Positions 36,525-46,503 are shown, numbered from the stretch's first letter. The stretch: 64,000 bases of DNA from Microbacterium sp. ET2 (GCF_030347395.1 NZ_CP128170.1:1984001-2048000); one strand, 5' to 3'. Program-made: numbers and translations. Notes: a model not told the origin generated them from the sequence alone.

Positions 36525-37265
36525 TCAGATGCGGACGGCGCGGCTGAAGCGGGTGTGGAACCCCGGATGCTGCGCCGGCGTCGCCAGCACGGAATCCGGC
36601 GTGCGACCGGCGAGACCGGGGAACCCGGCGTCTGAGACCAGGCCGTCGTCGAGCGCCCGCACGCGCGCCTCGACCAGCGGCCACGGCGCGTGCTCGTTGG
36701 CCGCCCAGATCGTCTGCCCGAGATGCGTCTCGTGGAACCCCCATCGCGCGGTGAGGAAGCGCGACAGCGCGGTGTCGACCGGTTCGGTGGTGCGCTCGAC
36801 GGCGATGCGGGTGCCGGGGCCCACAGCGCGGCCGTCGACGCGGCGCCGCCGGGAGCGGTATTCGATGAGCGGGCCGGTCTTGCGCATCCCCATCCGCGCC
36901 CACCGGTAGGGAAGGCCGAAGATCGCCCGCGCCGCCAGTACCGGCGCCAGGTGCTCGGCCTCGAGGGTGCGGAAGACGACGCCCCGCCGCCCGGCGGCGT
37001 CGACGCCGTAGGTGCGGACGTTGATCTCGCGGAACGTGCCGACGAACGGCACCGGAGGAAGCGGCAGGAACCGGAACTCGCTCAGCACGAACGGCACGAG
37101 GCCGACCCAGGCCGACCCGTCGAAGACGTCGGGCTCCACCCCGCGGGGGAGGAGCGGCGCGACTGCGTCGGGCGTGACCCGCCAGTGCAGGAACACCGCG
37201 TCACTCCAGCGCTGCGCGATGACGGCGCGCCGTTGCAGGGGCGGGGCATCGCGCTCGAGGGTCAC
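36525..37265 (-). CDS. DUF2071 (YqjF-like) protein
   Basis: The 246-residue protein is a full-length YqjF/DUF2071 member with the conserved opening QRWSDAVFLHWRVTPDAVAPLLP, VPFVGTFREINVRTYGVD near 78 and ARWGFHETHLGQTIWAANE near 190. The fold resembles acetoacetate decarboxylase but its biochemical role is unknown. It starts with GTG, and is convergent with the gene at 36197 with only 4 bp between stops. Confidence 0.88.
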   Translation of the reverse strand: MTLERDAPPLQRRAVIAQRWSDAVFLHWRVTPDAVAPLLPRGVEPDVFDGSAWVGLVPFVLSEFRFLPLPPVPFVGTFREINVRTYGVDAAGRRGVVFRTLEAEHLAPVLAARAIFGLPYRWARMGMRKTGPLIEYRSRRRRVDGRAVGPGTRIAVERTTEPVDTALSRFLTARWGFHETHLGQTIWAANEHAPWPLVEARVRALDDGLVSDAGFPGLAGRTPDSVLATPAQHPGFHTRFSRAVRI

Positions 37266-37344
37266 CCTCCGATTCTCGCCGCCGTCGCGGCATCCCGGCT
37301 CCCGCTCTTCCGCCCCGCGCCGTCCCGCGCCGCCCCTTGCCCAT

Positions 37345-37416
37345 CGCCGAACCACCCGAATCGCGCCGAGCCACCCCTCCAGAGGCGGTGGTTCGTCGCG
37401 ATGACGGTGGCTCGGC
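37345..37416. repeat. Imperfect 31-bp inverted repeat, probable purB terminator
   Basis: A left arm (37345-37375, starting CGCCGAACCACC) pairs with a right arm (37385-37416, ending GGTGGCTCGGCG) around a 9-base loop, with a few mismatches. It lies just after the purB stop and is read as a strong hairpin without a T tract. Confidence 0.7.
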
Positions 37417-37462
37417 GGAGGGGGCGGAGGCGGGGGAAGGGCGGCAGCGCGGCGCGCGGGGA

Positions 37463-38845
37463 TCAGCGCGCGGGCGGGACCAGGTCGGCGGCGAGACCCA
37501 CGTACCCGGCGGGCGTGAGAGCGATCAGCCGCTCCTTCGCCGCGTCGCCGATGTCGAGACCGCGCACGAACTCCGCCAGCTCCGGCCCACCGACGCGGCG
37601 CCCGCGGGTGAGGTCCTTCAGCAGCGCGTAGGGGTCGGTGATCTGCGAGCGTCCCGCGGTGATCTCGGCGCGCACCACCGTCTGAATCGCCTCGGCGAGC
37701 ACCTCCCAGTTCGCGTCGAGATCGGCCAGCAGCACGTCGCGGCGCAGCGAGATCTCGCCGAGCCCGCGCAGCAGGTTGTCGAGCGCGAGGAGGGAGTGGC
37801 CGAAGGCGACGCCGATGTTGCGCTGCGTGGTGGAGTCGGTGAGGTCGCGCTGGAGGCGCGAGGTCACGAGCGTGGAGGCCAGGGTGGTGAACAGGCCCCC
37901 CGCGATCTCGAGGTTCGCCTCGGCATTCTCGAAGCGGATCGGGTTGATCTTGTGCGGCATCGTCGACGACCCGGTCGCGCCGGCGACGGGGATCTGCGCG
38001 AAGTACCCGAGGGAGATATAGGTCCAGACATCCGTCGCGAGGTTGTGCAGGATGCCGCCGGCGTGACGCGCCCGGTCGTAGAGCTCGACCTGCCAGTCGT
38101 GCGATTCGATCTGGGTGGTGAGCGGGTTGAAGTCCAGACCCACTCCCTCGATGAACTCCCGCGTGATCGTCGGCCAGTTCACCTGCGGGTCGGCGGCGAG
38201 GTGCGCCGACCACGTGCCGGTCGCCCCCGAGAACTTCGCGAGGTACTCCGATCCCTGGATGCCGCGGACCACCCGCTCGAGCCGCGCGGCGAACACCGCC
38301 AGCTCCTTCCCCATGGTCGTGGGGGTCGCCGGCTGCCCGTGCGTGCGCGCCAGCATCGCGGCATCCCGGTGCTCATCCGCCAGCCGCCGGAGGGCGGCGA
38401 TCACGTCGCGCAGCTTCGGCAGCCAGACGTCGTGCACCGCGCGCTTGACGGTGAGGGCGTAGGCGGTGGAGTTGATGTCCTCGCTCGTGCAGGCGAAGTG
38501 CGTGAGCTCGGCGATGCGGTCGAGCCCGAGGGAGGTCAGGCGATCGCGCACGAGGTACTCGACGGCCTTGACGTCGTGACGGGTGACCGCCTCCTTCTCG
38601 GCGAGCCAGTCGATCTCGGTCTGCCCGAAGTCGAGATAGAGCACGCGCAGGCGGTCCTTGTCCGCGGGCGCCAGCGGCCGGGTGCCGAAGAGGGAGGATT
38701 CGGTCAGGGTGATCAGCCACTCGACCTCGACCTCGACGCGGGCACGGTTCAGCCCCGCCTCGGAGAGGTAGTCGGCCAGCGGTGCGACCGCGGCCCGGTA
38801 GCGCCCGTCGAGCGGGCTGAGCGGCTGAGGGGGAAGTGAGGGCAC
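37463..38845 (-). CDS. purB: Adenylosuccinate lyase
   Basis: The 460-residue enzyme catalyses two fumarate-releasing steps of purine synthesis. The fumarase-superfamily signature GSSTMPHKINPIRFENAEAN is near residue 288, with the catalytic His region LARTHGQPATPTTMGKEL near 168 and TSEDINSTAYAL near 120. The opening LSPLDGRYRAAVAPLADYLSE is typical of the E. coli-like PurB type. It starts with GTG. The next minus-strand gene upstream is a phosphatase. Confidence 0.96.
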   Translation of the reverse strand: MPSLPPQPLSPLDGRYRAAVAPLADYLSEAGLNRARVEVEVEWLITLTESSLFGTRPLAPADKDRLRVLYLDFGQTEIDWLAEKEAVTRHDVKAVEYLVRDRLTSLGLDRIAELTHFACTSEDINSTAYALTVKRAVHDVWLPKLRDVIAALRRLADEHRDAAMLARTHGQPATPTTMGKELAVFAARLERVVRGIQGSEYLAKFSGATGTWSAHLAADPQVNWPTITREFIEGVGLDFNPLTTQIESHDWQVELYDRARHAGGILHNLATDVWTYISLGYFAQIPVAGATGSSTMPHKINPIRFENAEANLEIAGGLFTTLASTLVTSRLQRDLTDSTTQRNIGVAFGHSLLALDNLLRGLGEISLRRDVLLADLDANWEVLAEAIQTVVRAEITAGRSQITDPYALLKDLTRGRRVGGPELAEFVRGLDIGDAAKERLIALTPAGYVGLAADLVPPAR

Positions 38846-38881
38846 GATGCTCCCGTGACGACGCGGTCCCGCGTCAGCACC

Positions 38882-39412
38882 TCACGGAGACGTGGTCGCG
38901 GGACGGATGGCGGGTTCCAGCTGCCGGAAGAGCGCCCGGCTCGCGTTCTCGATCATAGCGAGCACCTGGTCGAACATCGCCGGGCCCGCGTAGTAGGGGT
39001 CGGGGACGTCGACGCCATCGGCACGCGCGTCGAACGAGCGCAGCAGCGCGATCTTGTCGGCGTCGCCGTCGGTAGGTGCCCACCCGCGGAGGATCCGTTC
39101 GTGGCTGCGGTCCAGGGCCACGATGAGGTCGTGGCGGTCGAAGTCGGTCTGGGTGAACTGGCGCGCGCGGTGGCGGGAGCCGTCGTAGCCGCGGCGCTCG
39201 AGCGCCGAGAGCGTCCGCTCGTCGGCACGTTCGCCCACGTGCCAGTCGCCCGTGCCGGCGCTTGTGGAGACGACCCGCGAGGCGAGCCCGGCGTGGTCGG
39301 CGAACGCGCGGAACACCACGTCGGCCATGGGCGAACGGCAGATGTTCCCGGTGCACACGAACACGACGCGGAACGGCGCAGAGGGCGAGGCGCTCGCGGT
39401 CATGGGTTCCAT
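38882..39412 (-). CDS. Low-molecular-weight protein-tyrosine phosphatase
   Basis: The 176-residue enzyme dephosphorylates phosphotyrosine. The P-loop VFVCTGNICRSPMAD (CxxxxxRS near residues 20-27) and the general acid motif DVPDPYYAG near 145 are both intact. Two starts are possible, ATG 39412 and ATG 39403; the first is chosen, without strong ribosome binding site support. It lies 36 bp upstream of purB on the same strand, so may be co-transcribed. Confidence 0.9.
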   Translation of the reverse strand: MEPMTASASPSAPFRVVFVCTGNICRSPMADVVFRAFADHAGLASRVVSTSAGTGDWHVGERADERTLSALERRGYDGSRHRARQFTQTDFDRHDLIVALDRSHERILRGWAPTDGDADKIALLRSFDARADGVDVPDPYYAGPAMFDQVLAMIENASRALFRQLEPAIRPATTSP

Positions 39413-39539
39413 TCTGGGGGTGAAGGCGCGGCGTGCAAGGGCGTCGACCGTTCCTGCACAGCCCGGGGTTCGGCGGCATCGCCTCACAGATCCCCGCACC
39501 CCTCCCCGCGGGGGACAGCCGGACCTCGATCATCGTCCC

Positions 39540-39830
39540 ATGCTCTCCACCGCCGCCTGCTCCCCCGGTGCCGAGGCGAGTGCGGTCGCGCTCGCCGCCG
39601 TCGTCCGTGAGCTCCGTTCCGTCGCGTCCGCGCTCGCCGACGCGACGACGACCGCCCGCTCCCTTGATCACGCCACAGGCTGGCGCGCCCGTGCCGCCGA
39701 GGCCTTCCACGAGAAGGCCGCGTCATGGGCAGGAGACGTCTCCGGTCTCACCTGCCAGCTCGAGACGGTCATCTTCGAGGCGCAGTGCGCCAGTGACCGG
39801 GCGGCACTGATGGCGGAGGGATGCTGGTGA
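39540..39830 (+). CDS. WXG100-like small helical protein
   Basis: The 96-residue protein is a predicted helical hairpin. The turn region ATGWRARAAEAFHEKAASWA contains the W-x-(A/G)-like turn of WXG100/ESX proteins, and the first helix is ALAAVVRELRSVASALADAT. It overlaps the lipase-like gene by 4 bp, as ESX-type chaperone or partner genes do. Type VII secretion genes are absent from the window, so the assignment rests on shape and context. Confidence 0.6.
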   Translation: MLSTAACSPGAEASAVALAAVVRELRSVASALADATTTARSLDHATGWRARAAEAFHEKAASWAGDVSGLTCQLETVIFEAQCASDRAALMAEGCW

Positions 39831-41209
39831 GCGACGGCCTGGAGATCCGCGGCGGCGGCGCGGTCTCGGTCGACACCGAGTCGCTTCGTGAGGCCGCCGG
39901 GCGCTTCGACCGGATGATCGACGACCTCGACGTGCTGCAGCGCCGCTTCGGCGTCGCGCGGGCCGAGCTCGCCGACGAACGGCGATACGGGTGGGGGGCG
40001 TCAGGGTCCGCGATGATCTTCGCTCACGATCTCGATGCGACGATCGTGCAGGCGGCGCAGATCGCCGGTGACCTCCGCCACGCCGCCGCCGTCTACGAGC
40101 TGGTCGAGTTGGACGCCGAGCACGCCGCCCTGTCGGCGCGCGGAGACGGCGCCGGGATCGCCGCCGTCGAACTGCGGCGGGCCGAGCTGCTGCGCCTGTT
40201 CCCCGGCGCCGACGCGGAGGCGTTCATCGCCCGATTCGACCGGGCGGTGATGTGGCCGAGCTACCTCGTGCGTCAGGCGACCGAGACCGGAAGCGAGCTC
40301 GGGGGCGTCTTCAGCGAGCTCGGCGCCGCGATCGGGGGCGTCGCGCTGGGTGGTGCGACACTCGGCACCGCCGTGGTCTTCGGCGTCGGCGGGTGGGGGC
40401 GTCTCGCGCGCGACGCGCGCCTGAGCGGCGAGCCATCGGCGGTCGTGCTCCGGTCGACCCCACCCCCGCCGCGGATGACCACGGCACCTCCCGATCTGGC
40501 GTCGGCCGCAGCCCGCATGCCGGGGGCGGGTGACGCGCGGGTTCGGGTGGAGAAGTACACGATGCCCGACGGCACAGAGCAGTTCGCGGTGTACATCGCC
40601 GGCACGCAGTCGCTCGGCGTCGGCGGGGACGATCCCTGGGACGTGCAGTCCAACGCCGAGCTGTACACCGGCAGCCGCTCGGCGTCGTACGAGGCGACCC
40701 TCGCCGCCCTCGAGGCCGCGGGTGCGAAGCCCGGCGACACCGTGCATGCCTTCGGCCACTCGCAGGGGGCGATGATCGCGGCGCACCTGGCGTTGGAGGG
40801 ACCGTACGACATGGCGACGATGGTCTCGTTCGGGTCGCCGGTCGAGGCCGACGTCGGCGCGGAGACCCTCGCGGTCGCCATCCGGCACTCCGACGACCCG
40901 ATCTCGATGCTCGCCGGCGGCGGACACGAAACCGCGGTCGGGGCGCCGGGCAGTTTCACCGCCGAGCGCGAGGCGCACGCCGACTCCGGGGTGGTGGATG
41001 CGACCGTGCCGGCGCACTCGATGCGCAGCTACGCCGAGAGCGCCGCCCTGGTCGACGCCTCGGGCGACCCGCGGGTCAGCACCGTGCATGAGGTGTTCGC
41101 ACGGCTCGGCCGGGCGGACGCCGTCGCTGTCACCGAGTACGCCGCGTCGCGTCCGGCGCCGCCGGCTGCCGGGCTGCTCAGTCCTCGCGACGGCGCGGCC
41201 GCAGGATGA
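39827..41209 (+). CDS. Helical N-domain plus lipase-like alpha/beta hydrolase
   Basis: The 460-residue protein has an ESX-like helical region (about 1-150, with ESLREAAGRFDRMIDDLDVL and a Trp-Gly turn YGWGASGS), a Gly/Ala-rich hydrophobic stretch (about 165-195), and an alpha/beta hydrolase domain with nucleophile elbow HAFGHSQGAMIAAH near 310 and AIRHSDDPISML supplying a likely acid. It resembles type VII-secreted lipase effectors in architecture. GTG 39827 is chosen since GGAGG is seven bases upstream and it gives a GTGA overlap. Its end overlaps the convergent holin-like gene by 32 bp. Confidence 0.7.
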   Translation: MSDGLEIRGGGAVSVDTESLREAAGRFDRMIDDLDVLQRRFGVARAELADERRYGWGASGSAMIFAHDLDATIVQAAQIAGDLRHAAAVYELVELDAEHAALSARGDGAGIAAVELRRAELLRLFPGADAEAFIARFDRAVMWPSYLVRQATETGSELGGVFSELGAAIGGVALGGATLGTAVVFGVGGWGRLARDARLSGEPSAVVLRSTPPPPRMTTAPPDLASAAARMPGAGDARVRVEKYTMPDGTEQFAVYIAGTQSLGVGGDDPWDVQSNAELYTGSRSASYEATLAALEAAGAKPGDTVHAFGHSQGAMIAAHLALEGPYDMATMVSFGSPVEADVGAETLAVAIRHSDDPISMLAGGGHETAVGAPGSFTAEREAHADSGVVDATVPAHSMRSYAESAALVDASGDPRVSTVHEVFARLGRADAVAVTEYAASRPAPPAAGLLSPRDGAAAG

Positions 41210-41576
41210 TTCCGGCGATCCAGTTGATCACCGAGATGATGAGCGCGGCGATGATGCCGCCCCACCAGAACTCCTCGACGCGCAGCCCGAAGCTCCACCA
41301 CTGGGTGAACCACGCGGTCAGCCACAGCAGGAAGGCGTTGATGAGCAGCCCGATGAGGCCGAGGGTGAGGATGTACAGCGGGAAGGCCAGCACCTTGATG
41401 ACCGTGCCGATGATCGTGTTCACGATCGCGAAGATCGCCGCCACGAGCAGCAGGGTGAGGATCAGCTGCAGCGTCTCTCCCGGCGCGAAGGGGATGACGA
41501 AGACCTGGAGAGCGGGAATGAGGGTGACGACCCAGATCGCGAACGCATTCACGACCACGCGGATGAGGAAGCCCAT
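41178..41576 (-). CDS. Phage holin family 4-like membrane protein (DUF360/YvlD type)
   Basis: The 132-residue protein has four membrane segments, including LQLILTLLLVAAIFAIVNTI and ALIISVINWIAGIIL, with TVIKVLAFPLYILTLGL in the middle. This is the conserved YvlD/holin-superfamily-IV pattern. Most members are ordinary bacterial membrane proteins, and nothing phage-like surrounds it. Start ATG at 41576. Confidence 0.82.
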   Translation of the reverse strand: MGFLIRVVVNAFAIWVVTLIPALQVFVIPFAPGETLQLILTLLLVAAIFAIVNTIIGTVIKVLAFPLYILTLGLIGLLINAFLLWLTAWFTQWWSFGLRVEEFWWGGIIAALIISVINWIAGIILRPRRRED

Positions 41577-41696
41577 GCGGCGAGTGTGCCACGCCGCCCC
41601 GGTGTCCGCGACACCTTGACGCGCGCGACGACGCCTCCTTCTCCCGGTATCCGCACGCCCGTGGCTCCCGGGCCATCCCGCCGTAGACTCGGTGCC

Positions 41697-42824
41697 GTGA
41701 GCGACGCTGCAGACATCCCGGTTCGCGTGCGCCCCGGCATCGCCTCCCTGCCGCCGTACAAGCAGGGCACGCAGGCGGGGCCCGACGCCTTCAAGCTCTC
41801 GAGCAACGAGAACCCGTTCGATCCGCTGCCGGGAGTGCTCGAGGCGGTGCGGGCTGCCAGCGCCTTCAACCGGTATCCGGATGCCACGGCCACGCGTCTG
41901 CGCGAGCGCCTCGCCGCACGCTTCGGCGTGACGCTCGACGAGGTGCATGTGGGCGCGGGAAGCGTCTCGATCCTCGCCCAGCTGGTGCTCGCCACCTCCG
42001 GTCCCGGCGACGAGGTCATCTACGCCTGGCGCTCATTCGAGGCCTATCCGTGGCTGGCCGTGCTCGCCGGCGCCACCCCCGTGCAGGTGCCGCTGACCGT
42101 CGACTCCCGACACGACCTCGATGCCATGGCCGATGCGATCACCGATCGCACCCGCGCGATCCTCGTGTGCAGCCCGAACAACCCCACCGGGCCCGTGGTC
42201 GGTCAGGACGAGTTCGACGCCTTCATCCGCCGCGTGCCCTCCGACATCCTCGTGATCCTCGATGAGGCCTACGCCGAGTTCGTCACCGCCCCCGGCGCGG
42301 TCGACGGGCTCGCCGTGCTCGGCAATCGCACGCGCGGCGGGGCGGAGCTGCCCAATGTCGTGGTGCTGCGCACCTTCTCCAAGGCGTTCGGCCTCGCCGC
42401 CCTCCGCATCGGGTACGCCATCGGGCATCCGCGCATCCTCGATGCCGCGCGCACGACGGCGATCCCACTGTCGGTCACCGCCCACGCCGAGGCGGCTGCG
42501 CTCGCGAGCCTCGACGCCGAGGAGGAGCTCCTCGACCGCGTCCGGCACATCGCCGCCCGCCGTGACCGGTTGGCCGAGGCTCTCCGCGAGGCCGGCTGGG
42601 CCGTTCCCGAGGCGCAGGGAAACTTCGTGTGGCTCCCCGCGCACGAGAACACCCTCGCGATCGCCGAGACGTTCACGGGCGCGGGACTCATCGTCCGTCC
42701 GTTCGCCGGCGATGGCATCCGCGTCTCGGTCGGTGAGGAAGAGTCTGTGGATCACGTCCTACGAATCGCCGCCTCCGTTGTCGGAGACCTCCCAGAAGCC
42801 CATCCGGGCCGGCGGCTAGCGTAG
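41697..42824 (+). CDS. hisC: Histidinol-phosphate/aromatic aminotransferase
   Basis: The 375-residue PLP enzyme has the HisC-like opening LPPYKQGTQ and FKLSSNENPFDPLPGV, the PLP-contacting CSPNNPTGPV (near 160), LDEAYAEFV (near 190) and the Schiff-base Lys in RTFSKAFGLAALRIGY near 228. Actinobacterial members without other his genes nearby often act as phenylalanine or tyrosine aminotransferases, so hisC is a family symbol only. It starts with GTG and ends 4 bp before the E1alpha gene. Confidence 0.88.
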   Translation: MSDAADIPVRVRPGIASLPPYKQGTQAGPDAFKLSSNENPFDPLPGVLEAVRAASAFNRYPDATATRLRERLAARFGVTLDEVHVGAGSVSILAQLVLATSGPGDEVIYAWRSFEAYPWLAVLAGATPVQVPLTVDSRHDLDAMADAITDRTRAILVCSPNNPTGPVVGQDEFDAFIRRVPSDILVILDEAYAEFVTAPGAVDGLAVLGNRTRGGAELPNVVVLRTFSKAFGLAALRIGYAIGHPRILDAARTTAIPLSVTAHAEAAALASLDAEEELLDRVRHIAARRDRLAEALREAGWAVPEAQGNFVWLPAHENTLAIAETFTGAGLIVRPFAGDGIRVSVGEEESVDHVLRIAASVVGDLPEAHPGRRLA

Positions 42825-42828
42825 AACG

Positions 42829-44004
42829 GTGACTCTGCACGCAGGCCCCGCCTCGTCTGAACCCGCCGCGTCGGGAGACTCTGCTCCCGACGCCCGTTTC
42901 GTCCGCATCCTCGACGCAGACGGCACGCTGTCGCCGACGCCCGCCGCCGAGCCGTACCTCGCCGTCATCGACGCGCTGAGCGACGCCGAGCTCGAGGGTC
43001 TGTACCGCGACATGGCCGAGATCCGCGCCTTCGACGTGCAGGCGACGAACCTCCAGCGTCAGGGCCAGCTCGCCCTCTGGCCGCCGAGCTTCGGTCAGGA
43101 GGCCGCTCAGGTCGGCTCGGCGCGTGCCGCGCGCGCCCAGGACCACATCTTCCCGTCCTACCGAGAGCACGTCGTCGCCCGCATCCGCGGCGTCGACCCG
43201 GTCGACATCATCCGCCTCATGCGCGGCCTCACCCATGGAGGCTGGGACCCGACCGATCCCCGCAACGGCAACACGCACATCTACACGCTGGTGCTGGGAG
43301 CGCAGACGCTGCACGCGACCGGACTCGCGATGGGCCTCGTGTTCGACGGCCGCAGCGGCACGGGCGACGTCGAGCGCGACGAGGCGGTCATCGTCTACTA
43401 CGGCGACGGCGCATCCAGTCAGGGCGACGTCCACGAGGCCATGGTCTTCGCCGCCAGCTACCAGACCCCCGAGGTGTTCTTCCTGCAGAACAACCAGTGG
43501 GCGATCTCCGTGCCGGTCGCGACGCAGTCGCGCTCGCCGCTGTACCGCCGCGGCGACGGGTACGGCATCCCCGCGACCCCGATCGACGGCAACGACGTGC
43601 TCGCCGCCTACGCGGTGACCCGCGTCGCGCTCGACGACGCGCGCACCGGTCAGGGCCCCCGCGCGATCGAGGCGATCACCTACCGGATGGGCGCCCACAC
43701 CACCAGCGACGATCCGACGAAGTACCGCACCTCCGACGAGGAGCAGTCCTGGGCTCGGCGCGATCCGATCGCCCGCATGGAGACCTACCTGCGTTCGCGT
43801 GGCGCCTCTGAGGCGTTCTTCGCCGACGTCGAAGCCTCGGCCAAGGCCCTCGCCGACGACACGCGCGTTCGCACCAACGCCCTCGGCGGCATCCCCACCG
43901 CCCTCATGTTCGACCACGTGTACTCCGAGCCGCACCCGCTCGTCGACCAGCAGCAGCGCTGGCTCGCCGACTACGAGGCGTCGTTCGAGGAGGGGACGTC
44001 GTGA
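42829..44004 (+). CDS. 2-oxoacid dehydrogenase E1 component, alpha subunit
   Basis: The 391-residue subunit binds thiamine diphosphate through VIVYYGDGASSQGDVHEAM (GDG...; about 190) and VFFLQNNQWAISVPV. The phosphorylation-loop-like region AITYRMGAHTTSDDPTKYR is near 285. It is either pyruvate or branched-chain 2-oxoacid dehydrogenase; the heterotetrameric E1 and 2-lipoyl-lacking E2 fit both. No E3 gene is nearby, so lipoamide dehydrogenase is shared from elsewhere. GTG start. Confidence 0.9.
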   Translation: MTLHAGPASSEPAASGDSAPDARFVRILDADGTLSPTPAAEPYLAVIDALSDAELEGLYRDMAEIRAFDVQATNLQRQGQLALWPPSFGQEAAQVGSARAARAQDHIFPSYREHVVARIRGVDPVDIIRLMRGLTHGGWDPTDPRNGNTHIYTLVLGAQTLHATGLAMGLVFDGRSGTGDVERDEAVIVYYGDGASSQGDVHEAMVFAASYQTPEVFFLQNNQWAISVPVATQSRSPLYRRGDGYGIPATPIDGNDVLAAYAVTRVALDDARTGQGPRAIEAITYRMGAHTTSDDPTKYRTSDEEQSWARRDPIARMETYLRSRGASEAFFADVEASAKALADDTRVRTNALGGIPTALMFDHVYSEPHPLVDQQQRWLADYEASFEEGTS

Positions 44005-45044
44005 CCACCGCTCAGCCCGTCTCCACTCCCGCGCCCGAGCCCGCCGGCGACGTGGCCGACGCAGGCGTCATCCGCTCCCTCCCCCTGTCGAAGGCCCTCA
44101 ACCTCGGCCTTCACGCGGCCCTCGCCGGCAGTGACCGCGTGCTGCTCATGGGCGAGGACATCGGTCGCCTCGGCGGCGTCTTCCGGGTGACCGAGGGACT
44201 CCAGGCCGAGTTCGGCGACCGCCGGGTCATCGACACGCCGCTGGCGGAGTCGGGCATCGTCGGCACCGCGATCGGACTCGCGATGGCGGGCTTCCGCCCC
44301 GTGCTCGAGATCCAGTTCGACGGATTCGTCTTCCCCGCCTTCGACCAGATCACCTCGCAGCTGGCCAAGATCACGAATCGCCACGAGGGCGCCGTGCGGA
44401 TGCCCATCGTCATCCGAATCCCCTACGGCGGTCACATCGGTGCGGTCGAGCACCACCAGGAGAGCCCCGAGGCCTACTTCACCCACACCCCCGGGCTGCG
44501 TGTCGTGAGCCCGTCCACGCCGAACGACGCCTACTGGATGATGCAGGAGGCGATCGCGTCGGATGACCCGGTGATCTTCCTCGAGCCCAAGAGCCGGTAC
44601 TGGCAGAAGGGCGAGGTCGACACCCGTGCGCCCGCCCTGCCGCTGCACGCATCGCGCCTGGTCCGCCGGGGGACCGACGTCACGCTCGTCGGTCACGGAG
44701 CCATGGTCCACACGCTCCTGCAGGCCGCCGCGCTCGCCGAGTCGGAGGGGACCAGCTGCGAGGTCATCGACCTCCGGTCGCTCTCGCCCGTGGACTACGG
44801 GCCCGTGCTCGACTCGGTGCGCCGCACCGGCCGAATGGTCTACGCGCAGGAGGCCCCCGGATTCACCTCGCTCGGGAGCGAAGTCGCCGCGACCGTGATG
44901 GAGAAGGCGTTCTTCGCGCTGGAGTCACCGGTTCTGCGGGTGTCGGGCTTCGACACGCCCTTCCCTCCGGCCAAGCTCGAGGGCACGTACCTTCCCGACG
45001 CCGACCGCATCCTCGAGGCCGTCGACCGCGCCCTCGCCTACTGA
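44001..45044 (+). CDS. 2-oxoacid dehydrogenase E1 component, beta subunit
   Basis: The 347-residue subunit completes the E1 active site. Typical motifs are [20 protein letters not shown] (near 50, with catalytic Glu), [20 protein letters not shown] (near 78), [20 protein letters not shown] and [20 protein letters not shown]. The GTG start overlaps the E1alpha stop in GTGA. Confidence 0.92.
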   Translation: MTTAQPVSTPAPEPAGDVADAGVIRSLPLSKALNLGLHAALAGSDRVLLMGEDIGRLGGVFRVTEGLQAEFGDRRVIDTPLAESGIVGTAIGLAMAGFRPVLEIQFDGFVFPAFDQITSQLAKITNRHEGAVRMPIVIRIPYGGHIGAVEHHQESPEAYFTHTPGLRVVSPSTPNDAYWMMQEAIASDDPVIFLEPKSRYWQKGEVDTRAPALPLHASRLVRRGTDVTLVGHGAMVHTLLQAAALAESEGTSCEVIDLRSLSPVDYGPVLDSVRRTGRMVYAQEAPGFTSLGSEVAATVMEKAFFALESPVLRVSGFDTPFPPAKLEGTYLPDADRILEAVDRALAY

Positions 45045-45052
45045 GGAGTCCC

Positions 45053-46448
45053 ATGAGCACCCAGACGTTCCTCCTTCCCGACGTCGGGGAGGGTCTGACC
45101 GAGGCCGAGATCGTGACGTGGCGGGTCGCTCCGGGCGACGCGGTTGCGGTCAACGACGTCATCGTGGAGATCGAGACCGCCAAGTCGCTGGTCGAACTGC
45201 CCTCGCCGTTCGCAGGCCGCGTCGGCGAACTCCTCGCCGCCGAGGGGGCGACGGTGAACGTCGGCTCACCGATCATCACGATCGAACCCGCGGATGCCGC
45301 AGGCCCCCCCGCCACCCCCGTCACCGTCGGGCAGAGCGAGCACGGGGCCCCGCGCACCGAGCCGGAGGAGTCGGGGTCGGTCCTCGTCGGGTACGGTTCG
45401 GCGGGGGCGGTCCAGTCGCGGCGGCGGAAGCCGGCCGAGCGCCCGGTGACCCAGTCGGTGGGCGTCGTCGCGAAGCCTCCGATCCGCAAGCTCGCCCGCG
45501 ACCTCGGGGTCGACCTCGCCGTGGTGACCCCGAGCGGGGCGGCGGGGGAGGTCACGCGCGACGACGTGATGCGCCACGCCTCGCAGGCGAGCGTCTTCCG
45601 CAACATCCAGACGCCGGAGTGGGGGGATGTCCGCGAAGAGACCATCCCGGTCGGTGGCGCCGGTGCGCGCGCTTCCGAGCCGGCCGCGGCAGCGGCATCC
45701 GATTCTCCGGCCTCCGGCCCCGCGCGTCCGGCGACCGACGACGACGGGCGTGAGGAGTCGATCCCCGTCCGGGGTGTGCGCAAGGCCGTGGCGAACAGCA
45801 TGGTGCGCACCGCCTACTCGGCGCCGCACGTGTCGGTGTGGACCGACGTCGACGCCACGCGCACGATGGAGCCTCGTCAAGCGCCTGAAGGCCTCGCCCG
45901 ACTTCGCCGACATCAAGGTCTCGCCGCTGCTGATCATGGCCCGCGCCGTGATCTGGGCGGTGCGGCGGACGCCGATGGTCAACGCCTCGTGGATCGACGG
46001 CGAAGGCGGCGCCCAGATCCGGCTGCACCACTACGTCAACCTCGGCATCGCCGCGGCGACGCCGCGCGGCCTTCTCGTGCCGAACATCAAGGATGCGCAG
46101 GACCTGTCGATGCGCGACCTCGCACGCGCGCTCGAAAGGCTGACGCTCACCGCGCGCGACGGGAAGACCACCCCCGCCGACCAGCAGGGCGGGACGATCA
46201 CGATCACCAACATCGGGGTGTTCGGAATGGATGCCGGCACCCCGATCATCAACGGCGGCGAGGCCGGCATCGTGGCACTCGGCACGATCCGCCAGAAGCC
46301 GTGGGTGGTCGACGGCGAGGTGCGCCCGCGCTGGGTGACCACGGTCGCCGGGTCATTCGACCATCGCGTGATCGACGGTGACGGGATGTCGCGCTTCATC
46401 GCCGATGTCGCGTCGATCCTCGAGGAGCCCGCGCTGCTGCTGGACTGA
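45053..46448 (+). pseudogene. 2-oxoacid dehydrogenase E2 (lipoamide acyltransferase), broken by a +1 frameshift
   Basis: The N-terminal lipoyl domain (residues 1-78) has the lipoylated Lys in [12 protein letters not shown] peripheral E1/E3-binding domain follows ([20 protein letters not shown], near 145). The frame breaks at GAGCCTC (45869-45875); deleting one C restores [20 protein letters not shown] and the catalytic domain through [13 protein letters not shown] (active-site His near 440), about 464 residues. An essential-type enzyme with an otherwise perfect frame argues for a sequencing error. Ribosome binding site GAGGAG precedes ATG. Confidence 0.88.
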
Positions 46449-46503
46449 GCCGCGTCGGGCGCCCGCCCCGGAACCCAGCCCATCCCGCGAGAGTGCATCG
46501 GCG

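Noticed and set aside
37266..38213. Upstream extension of the DUF2071 frame across the purB end
   Set aside because: It lies antisense to nothing but in a shifted frame of purB and reads as Arg/Pro-rich sequence; the GTG at 37265 begins the conserved domain.
41178..41576. Holin-like gene as a prophage sign
   Set aside because: The family is a common bacterial membrane protein and there are no phage genes, att sites or integrase around it.
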